A stretch of DNA of 12,160 nt, taken from Chrysochromulina tobinii. Lineage: Eukaryota; Haptophyta; Prymnesiales; Chrysochromulinaceae. The DNA lies in assembly GCA_001275005.1 (NCBI GenBank), contig JWZX01000487.1, positions 1 to 12,160 on the forward strand, read 5' to 3'. The notes beneath the pieces were generated by a model. That model saw only the letters and a program-made list of their open reading frames with translations. It did no database searches and was not told where the DNA came from. The translations under genes were made by a program, and so were the position numbers. Below are positions 7,163 through 12,160 of this stretch, piece by piece (the first letter of the stretch is position 1; each line of letters opens with the position of its first letter).

Positions 7163-7545
7163 AGACGACGTCCACGCTTTCAGTCTCGGCTTACTGCTGA
7201 GCGCGACGGGCGAACATACCATACGTGTGTGGCTGCGGACAAGGACTCAGACGGCTGGGAGGCGCTACAGTGCACGACGCTTGCGCACCCGGCCGCAGTT
7301 CAACTTGAAGACAGGCGCGGGGCGTGTGCAGTGTATGTGCATCACCCGCCGGGACGTCTCGTGTAAATAGGTAGTTCGACTGTACAAATACAATCCGAGT
7401 GTGTGCGCTCAGACATGTTCGATGCGTGTGTGTTTATATTCCGTAGATGGCCATATTATTAAGCGTCCGGCCGGCACCTATGTCGTCGCCTGTGTGTGTT
7501 CAAACTTGTCGTCTCGTCCGGATCCAGCATCCCGCCGATCGACGG

Positions 7546-7592
7546 CGCGGTCCGCCGCCCGCGGTCCCGCGGTCCGGCGCGGGCCGCGCCGG
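7546..7592 (+). repeat. GC-rich direct repeats and an 8-bp-arm inverted repeat
   Basis: CGCGGTCC occurs three times (7546-7553, 7560-7567, 7568-7575). It runs into a perfect inverted repeat, CCGGCGCG-GGC-CGCGCCGG (7574-7592), with 8-base arms and a 3-base loop. In RNA this would fold into a very stable hairpin in the 3' flank of the membrane RING gene. A role in transcript ending is possible but unproven. Confidence 0.7.
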
Positions 7593-8005
7593 CTCGTGAC
7601 GACGCCGGGCCGCCGAACGTGCAACGTCGGCGCGAGCGGCCGGAGGGCCGCCGGTCAGAGGGGCCGCCGGCGGATGACGACGCGCGCGCGGCCCGGGGGA
7701 CAGAAGAACCCCGCGGCGCGGGTCGCGCACGCATACATGGATACACAGTCACCCTCCGTGCCGTCCGTCCGCTCCGGCCGCCACACGAACGATGGGCCGG
7801 TCCGCGGACGCGCCCGCCGACACACTGAGATACGTCTCTAGCGACTCAAAAGCACCCAGTTCGGAGGACGAGCGGCTCTCATCTAAGAGTGTCTGAGGCC
7901 ACAGCGACCCGAGAAGAGAGATGCGCAGCTGCAGGTTCGTCCCCCCGATCGCCGTATACCCGGCGCAGCTACCACGCCCCTATTGAGAGAGCTTGCCCAA
8001 GCCGG

Positions 8006-8090
8006 CCCGAGCCGGCCCCTTCCCGCCTAATGAGGGTAATGAGGGTAATGAAGGTAATGAGAGCGTGCCCGAGCCGGCCCCTTCCCGCCT
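8006..8090 (+). repeat. 9-bp minisatellite bounded by 23-bp direct repeats
   Basis: The 23-base segment CCCGAGCCGGCCCC...CGCCT occurs exactly at 8006-8028 and 8068-8090. Between them, 8029-8064 is four units of AATGAGGGT, the last two degenerate (AATGAAGGT, AATGAGAGC). It lies 91 bases or more beyond the stop codon of the coiled-coil gene, so it may fall in its 3' UTR. Confidence 0.9.
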
Positions 8091-8181
8091 TCGCAGTTTG
8101 CGTGCGTGCGTTCAGCGTGCATGATAGCTCGTCGCGTTTTTGTTCGTCACCCGCCGGTAGGGAGGGGTGGCTGGGCGTGCT

Positions 8182-11148
8182 TCAACGTCTTGAAGCCCCC
8201 ACTCGGCCCGCTGGCTGGCGACCGACTGCGCCGCGCCCTCCTCCACCAGACATGTACTCGTCGAGCAAGGCAGCATAGTTGCGGCGCGGCGACGCGGCCG
8301 GCTCGCGCGCAGGAGTGGGCGGCGCAGTCGGGCGACGCGCGGGGAGCGCACGCTGGTGACCGACTCGCGAGTCCACCCCCACCGCGCTGCTCCGGTGCGC
8401 GGGCGAGGCCGACGGCAGCGGTGAACGGATTGTGAAACCGCCGCCATACCCCCCGCCGCCCCCGCCGCCGCCCCCGCCGCCGCCGCCAGCACCAACGAGC
8501 TCCTCAATCTCGTCCCAGCTCGTCTGATAGGCCGACTGGCCGTGGTGCATCCATCCGTCTGATGAGGGTAACGAGGGGAGTGCATGGGGGTTTGGAGCCA
8601 GTGCGACGTCGTGCGCGCGGGGCATGCTGCTGCCCGGGGAGGGCAGAGGCCGCACACGCCTCGGTGCCTCCTCGGCTTCTCCGAAGGCACCCTCGGTGCT
8701 GTGGCCGTCGCGGTCGCGGTCGCCGCCGCGGGACGCCACGTCACTCCATTCATCGAAGCCGAGCGCAAGGGCCTCTGCAAGGAGAGCGGCGTCCGAGGCG
8801 AACGTCGAGGGCCTGCCGCCTTCGCCGGCGGCCGCAGTGGCGGAGGAGAAGACGTCGATGGCGGCCCAACTCGACGTGCCCGCGGTGCCGCTGGCGGTGC
8901 CACTGCCTGTGCCAGCGGCTGTGCCGGTGGTTTTGCCCGCGGGGAGCGGGCCAGGCCCGAAACAGCCCAACGCTTCGAGACGGCTGGAGATAGAATCTCG
9001 AGGTTCGGGCATCTCTGACGAACGGTTCACGGGCGCGAGCTGCACAGCGGCTGACGAACCAGTTGGCCAGGGCGGGGCTCCGGGTGCACTCGAGGTAGCG
9101 GCCGAAGGCGTCGGCGGAGCGGCACCTTCGGGCGCAGGACCCAAGACCGGTGTCCACCCCCCGGCAGGAGCCGTCTGCCCGACAAGTAGAGCGTCCCAAG
9201 CGCCACCACGGCGCTCCGAGGCACTCGAGGTCACCGCCGCCACCGCCACTGCCGGCAGCGCCCCTCGCGCACGAGACGACGCCACTGGCGCGGGCGGAGC
9301 TGGGGGCTCTGGGGGCAGTGCGGCTAGGGTGGCGAGTTGGTGAGCATGGGCCGCCCGCTGCTCCTCAATGTAGCTCTCCGCTGCTGCCCTCTCCCGCTCG
9401 GCCGCCTCACACGCCGTGCGCGCCACTGCGAACTCGGCCTCGGCCGCCGTGATCACCTCGGCCGCCCGAGCTTCGGCCGCCGCGACAGCCTCGGCCGCCC
9501 GCGCTTCGGCCGCCGCGACCGCCTCGGCCGCCCGAGCTTCGGCCGCCGCGACCGCCTCGGCCGCCCGAGCTTCGGCCGCCGCGACCGCCTCGGCCGCCCG
9601 AGCTTCGGCCGCCGCTGCGCCGCGAGCTTCCGCCTCAAGCACTGCCTCCCGCAGCGCCTCTGCCCAACGTCGGCGGACTTGCGATGCCGCAGCGGTTTCG
9701 GCGTCTGCCTGCTTCCTCGCCACGTCGGCGGTAGCCACGGCGGCCTCGGTGGCCTCGCGGTCCGCGGCCATCTGCCGCATCGCTTGCCGCTCAGCCATGC
9801 GCGCCGCCTCCAATTCGGCAGCCGACCTTTGCACCGTCTGAGCAGCAGAGGCCATCGAGCTCGCGAGGGCACTCTCTGCGGCCTCCAACTCGACAGCGAG
9901 GGTCTCGAGACGCACCGCAAGCTGCGAACGCTCTTCGCGGTGCGCCTCGCGCTCCAATACGCACTCGTACTCCCGCCGTCGATCCTCATCTCGCCTCTCG
10001 AGCTCAAGACGCTGGCGAGCACGCAGGTCGGCGTACTCTTCGGCGGCGCGGCAGTCGGCGTTCGCCCGTTGGGCTCGCTCGAGCGCGTCACGCTTGGCGT
10101 CGCGCGCCTCGACGAGCTGCTCGTGGGCGAGCGCGCGCTCGCCCTCGATCCGCGAGAGCCGCGCCTGCAGCTCCGACGCCTGGCGCTCAAGCTCAGAGGT
10201 GCGTGCAGCCACTTGCTCCGCTATACGCGCCTCGACGTCGGCAGCGAGCGTCTCATGTTGGCGTGAGATCATCGCGAGCTCAGCGGTGCGACGGTGCGCC
10301 GCCGCGTTCGCCTCGGCGAGCGCGGCGGAATGCATGCGCGAGAGTGCGCCCACCGTCTGCTGGTAGCCTTGGCGCAGCAGCGCGCGCTGCGCCCTGTGCG
10401 CTGCGTGCACCTGCTGCAGCCTCTCCAGAAGAGCGCGCGCTCCACTGCCCTTGGGACCAAACGAAACCCCACAGCCCTTGGGCTCGTGCGCCACAGCCCG
10501 CGAGGCGGGCTGCAGGCCACCGCCGCTCTGGCGCACCCCCGCAGGCGCAGCTGGCACCACACTGGGCTCCGCCGGTGCTGAAGAGCCGCCATCGCCGCGG
10601 CCAACCGTCCACATCGAGGGCACTGTGGAACGGGCACGTGGCGGTATAGGCAGTGTCGCTTCCGGCGTGCTCGCCGGTGTTGCAGGCGGGGCGAGCGGTG
10701 CGTCCAGATCGGCCGCTATCGCATCAACAGCCTCGTGCAGCTCCCGCAGCAGCGCGACGTCGACCTGCTCACGGTCGACACTCTCCGTCGTCGGCGAGCT
10801 CGTTGGCTCCACATGGTCCGTTTCCGTCGGCTCTCCGTCGTCGGCTGGAGATGGTGCGAGCTGATTGAGGGATGTGGGCGACGTGGCCGATGTGAGCTGC
10901 CGCTCCGTGAACGCTGGCGTTACTATGGGCTCCTTGAACAGCTCCTTCAAACTGAACTCGTCGGCCAGCGGCGGCAGCGGTGGCAGTGCGATGATGTCAT
11001 CATCCTCAGACGGAACCTCGGTTGCGGCCGTTTTCCACTTCTGCGTCACATCGGTGCAGCGCTTGTCAAAGGCTGCGCGACGCGCGTCGAGCACTTGGGC
11101 GAGCTGCCGGGCTCTGGCAGCATCGGCTGACAGGCCGGTGCGACGCAT
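8182..11148 (-). CDS. Large coiled-coil protein with hendecad repeats and Gly-rich tail (988 aa)
   Basis: This is one uninterrupted frame of 988 residues. I do not recognise the family. Residues 1-70 hold a helical, basic start and then an acidic patch with a P-P-L-P-P-L motif and F-S-L-K-E-L-F. Residues 75-235 are Pro/Ser/Thr-rich and probably disordered. Residues 237-605 are a long Ala/Glu/Arg-rich coiled coil with few helix breakers, including five tandem 11-residue units (about 511-565). The rest is Pro/Ser/Thr/Gly-rich, with a Gly/Thr/Ala-rich stretch, a short acidic helix (W-D-E-I-E-E-L), 13 Gly (888-900), and a basic end with a R-N-Y-A-A-L-L-D-E-Y helix. No signal peptide, membrane segment or enzyme motif is seen. 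The architecture suggests a structural, cytoskeletal or scaffold role, by inference only. It is divergent from the bL35 gene, with 189 bases between starts. Introns are not needed, but hidden ones in the low-complexity parts cannot be excluded. Confidence 0.75.
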   Translation of the reverse strand: MRRTGLSADAARARQLAQVLDARRAAFDKRCTDVTQKWKTAATEVPSEDDDIIALPPLPPLADEFSLKELFKEPIVTPAFTERQLTSATSPTSLNQLAPSPADDGEPTETDHVEPTSSPTTESVDREQVDVALLRELHEAVDAIAADLDAPLAPPATPASTPEATLPIPPRARSTVPSMWTVGRGDGGSSAPAEPSVVPAAPAGVRQSGGGLQPASRAVAHEPKGCGVSFGPKGSGARALLERLQQVHAAHRAQRALLRQGYQQTVGALSRMHSAALAEANAAAHRRTAELAMISRQHETLAADVEARIAEQVAARTSELERQASELQARLSRIEGERALAHEQLVEARDAKRDALERAQRANADCRAAEEYADLRARQRLELERRDEDRRREYECVLEREAHREERSQLAVRLETLAVELEAAESALASSMASAAQTVQRSAAELEAARMAERQAMRQMAADREATEAAVATADVARKQADAETAAASQVRRRWAEALREAVLEAEARGAAAAEARAAEAVAAAEARAAEAVAAAEARAAEAVAAAEARAAEAVAAAEARAAEVITAAEAEFAVARTACEAAERERAAAESYIEEQRAAHAHQLATLAALPPEPPAPPAPVASSRARGALPAVAVAAVTSSASERRGGAWDALLVGQTAPAGGWTPVLGPAPEGAAPPTPSAATSSAPGAPPWPTGSSAAVQLAPVNRSSEMPEPRDSISSRLEALGCFGPGPLPAGKTTGTAAGTGSGTASGTAGTSSWAAIDVFSSATAAAGEGGRPSTFASDAALLAEALALGFDEWSDVASRGGDRDRDGHSTEGAFGEAEEAPRRVRPLPSPGSSMPRAHDVALAPNPHALPSLPSSDGWMHHGQSAYQTSWDEIEELVGAGGGGGGGGGGGGGYGGGFTIRSPLPSASPAHRSSAVGVDSRVGHQRALPARRPTAPPTPAREPAASPRRNYAALLDEYMSGGGGRGAVGRQPAGRVGASRR
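8449..8487 (-). repeat. Polyglycine run (13 codons)
   Basis: On the coding strand this is 13 consecutive GGC/GGG codons, then Tyr and three more Gly. Codons are mixed (GGC and GGG), so the run is not a pure trinucleotide repeat. It sits in the disordered tail of the coiled-coil protein and may vary in length between strains. Confidence 0.9.
9456..9620 (-). repeat. 33-bp x 5 in-frame tandem repeat (11-residue coiled-coil units)
   Basis: Units start on the + strand at 9456, 9489, 9522, 9555 and 9588, exactly 33 bases apart and nearly identical. On the coding strand each gives an 11-residue unit with the core A-A-A-E-A-R-A-A-E-A-V. An 11-residue (hendecad) period gives a coiled coil with a slightly right-handed or nearly straight supercoil, unlike heptads. 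The near identity at DNA level points to recent expansion. Confidence 0.93.
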
Positions 11149-11337
11149 GGCCGGTGCCGCGAGTCGTGCCGCGACGAAACTCTCGCGACAACCTATTCAT
11201 ACGCAAAAAAGCATTTAGATTCATGGTTTCACGAGTATTGTTGGAGAAAAACGCCAGATGTTGAACGTCAAGCGCCGAGTTGTATGAATCGCTCTCCCCC
11301 AACTCCCCCCAACCCTCAGCAGGGGTGACGCGTGGAA
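11149..11337. promoter_or_regulatory. Bidirectional promoter region between the coiled-coil gene and bL35
   Basis: These 189 bases between two outward-pointing start codons are much more AT-rich than either gene, especially 11190-11290. ATTCATAC (11195-11202) and its inverse GTATGAAT (11282-11289) face each other across the region, one near each gene. A C-rich stretch (11295-11312) lies just ahead of bL35. No standard TATA box is clear. Confidence 0.5.
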
Positions 11338-12084
11338 ATGTTCCTCGCGCGGAAGCCGCTCCACCGTGCGGCCGCTCCTATCTTTGCGCGCTGCGCAGCA
11401 CTGCCATCATCGCTGGCTTCGGGGGGCTGCTCGCGAACACTGCTAACCCGCGCAGCTGGCAAACTGCAGCCTCCGCTCGGTACCTCCTTCCGGACTCAGA
11501 TGCAGCAGGGTGGTGCTCCAAGCCCATTGGCAGCGTTGCTGGGGGCTGCTCCATGGCGAGCGTCGCAGGCACCTCTGCTGCAGCTGCTATCGGGGGCGCG
11601 CCGGCATAGTCACAGGAAGGATGGGGCTGATGGCCGTGGCGCGCGGATGGGCGGGGCACGGGCACAACCCATCCGCGCAAAGCCGAAGCTGAAAAGACCA
11701 GGAGTTCAGACCAAGTACAAGCTCAAAACGCACAAGGGTGCGATGAAGCGCTTCTACCAAAAGGGCGATGGGACATTCATGCACAAAGCCGCGGGTAAGA
11801 AGCACTTGCAGGCGGGTACGTCCCGCCGGCGGCAGACGCTGCGCAAGATGGCGCACCGCCCTGTGACGACAAGACGTATCATCAAGAAGCTGAAACGGTT
11901 GATGCCGTACGGGTCGACAACGCAGCCGGCGACACGTTGGAAAGTTTCGCGCCTCTGGGAGCGGCCAGCGGACTGGAAAGAGCGCGTGGCCGCGGCCGAG
12001 CTGGCTCTTTTGGCCAAGGGGAAGGCGGCGGAGCCCAAAGTGGCGAAAGTCAAGAAGGCCAAAGCCGGCGCGGCGACGGCTTGA
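11338..12084 (+). CDS. MRPL35: Organellar large-subunit ribosomal protein bL35, probably mitochondrial (248 aa)
   Basis: bL35 is a small, basic protein of the bacterial-type large ribosomal subunit, where it binds 23S-like rRNA. The family core is at about residues 125-193: a K-x-K-T-H-K-G-A-x-K-R-F start, then G-x-F-x-H-K-A-x-x-K-H, a basic R-R-R-Q-x-L-R-K stretch, and an I-K-K-L-K-R-L-M-P-Y ending, in line with bacterial bL35 (about 65 residues). Ahead of it is an extension of about 120 residues with many Arg and Ala and no acidic residue in the first 90, as expected of a mitochondrial presequence; a G-A-R-R-H-S-H site near residues 86-92 could be the cleavage area. No hydrophobic signal peptide is seen, which argues against a complex plastid in which import starts through the ER. 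A tail of about 55 residues follows the core and is Lys/Ala-rich. The first ATG in frame is 11338; a GTG at 11332 is not needed. Confidence 0.88.
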   Translation: MFLARKPLHRAAAPIFARCAALPSSLASGGCSRTLLTRAAGKLQPPLGTSFRTQMQQGGAPSPLAALLGAAPWRASQAPLLQLLSGARRHSHRKDGADGRGARMGGARAQPIRAKPKLKRPGVQTKYKLKTHKGAMKRFYQKGDGTFMHKAAGKKHLQAGTSRRRQTLRKMAHRPVTTRRIIKKLKRLMPYGSTTQPATRWKVSRLWERPADWKERVAAAELALLAKGKAAEPKVAKVKKAKAGAATA

Positions 12085-12134
12085 AAAAAATCTAAAATGA
12101 AGACTGAGATGCGTTGAAACATACTATGGGATGT

Positions 12135-12160
12135 GGGGGGGGGGGGGGGGGGGGGGGGGG
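12135..12160 (+). repeat. Run of 26 G at the window end
   Basis: The last 26 bases are all G, preceded by GGGATGT. It follows the bL35 stop by 50 bases. A run ending exactly at the sequence boundary suggests a contig edge where assembly stopped in a homopolymer, or a sequencing artefact, more than a biological element. Confidence 0.9.

Larger units (their letters stand above)
7163..8181. other. Convergent intergenic spacer (1019 bp) with no supported gene
   Basis: The membrane RING gene (+) and the coiled-coil gene (-) end toward each other here. The first 330 bases have moderate GC and likely include the 3' UTR of the membrane RING gene. TGTAAA at 7363-7368 and AAATACAAT near 7385 are weak candidates for a polyadenylation signal. 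From 7530 to 7720 the sequence is extremely GC-rich with direct and inverted repeats, and 8006-8090 holds a minisatellite. Reading frames across it are Arg/Pro-rich and in several frames at once, typical of GC-rich noncoding DNA. Confidence 0.55.

Noticed and set aside
7401-7841. 146-codon and 110-codon frames in the GC-rich spacer
   Set aside because: Several overlapping frames on both strands are open at once, and all are Arg/Pro/Gly-rich. There is no start context or domain to support a gene.
8562-9343. Three overlapping + strand frames of 143-239 codons
   Set aside because: They are antisense to the Gly/Ala/Pro-rich part of the coiled-coil gene, with Arg-rich or Ala-rich products and no domain.
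9337-10266. 309-codon + strand frame with repeated R-R-D-R-L-G-R-P units
   Set aside because: The repeats are the antisense reading of the 33-base array in the coiled-coil gene, so the frame is a shadow.
1-12160. Bacterial or viral origin, defence island, CRISPR, mobile element
   Set aside because: Spliceosomal introns, a SNARE, RING ligases and an organelle-type leader point to a eukaryotic nucleus. No spacer-repeat array, transposase, integrase or long terminal inverted repeat is present.

Overview
The window reads as a piece of a GC-rich eukaryotic nuclear genome, most likely from a unicellular alga or other protist. The evidence is a Qc-SNARE of the syntaxin-6 family, two RING-type ubiquitin ligase-like genes that each need a phase-0 GT-AG intron to become complete, a bacterial-type ribosomal protein bL35 carrying an organelle-targeting-like leader, and long alanine/arginine-rich, low-complexity coding sequence. 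The compact genes and GC-rich donors (GTCCAG, GTGCGC) would suit a haptophyte or a similar GC-rich alga, but nothing here fixes the lineage. There is no operon, phage, CRISPR, insertion sequence, tRNA or rRNA signal that I can support.

Layout: (1) 140-1636 (+), a helical-repeat (TPR-like) protein built from three copies of a unit of about 165 residues. (2) 1955-3515 (+), a soluble RING-H2 protein with one intron (2405-2606), preceded by a duplicated 77-bp AT-richer block. (3) 3516-4582, a noncoding convergent spacer with short repeats. (4) 4583-5329 (-), a syntaxin-6/SYP61-like SNARE. (5) 5330-5523, a short divergent promoter region. (6) 5524-7162 (+), a multi-pass membrane RING protein with a 100-bp intron (5911-6010). 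(7) 7163-8181, a second convergent spacer of about 1 kb with GC-rich inverted and direct repeats and a 9-bp minisatellite. (8) 8182-11148 (-), a 988-residue coiled-coil protein with five 11-residue repeats and a glycine run. (9) 11149-11337, a second short divergent promoter region. (10) 11338-12084 (+), bL35, probably mitochondrial. The sequence ends in 26 G, probably a contig edge or artefact.

The genes do not form an obvious pathway. Two specify RING domains, and one of these shares a divergent promoter with an endosome/TGN SNARE, which is at most a hint of a link through membrane trafficking. The most informative observations are the internal triplication of the first protein, the RING-H2 with an aspartate where the last zinc-binding cysteine should be, both RING genes being switched to truncated non-RING products if their single intron is retained, and the regular alternation of short divergent (about 0.19 kb) and long convergent (about 1 kb) spacers. 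I found no convincing new multi-gene system.
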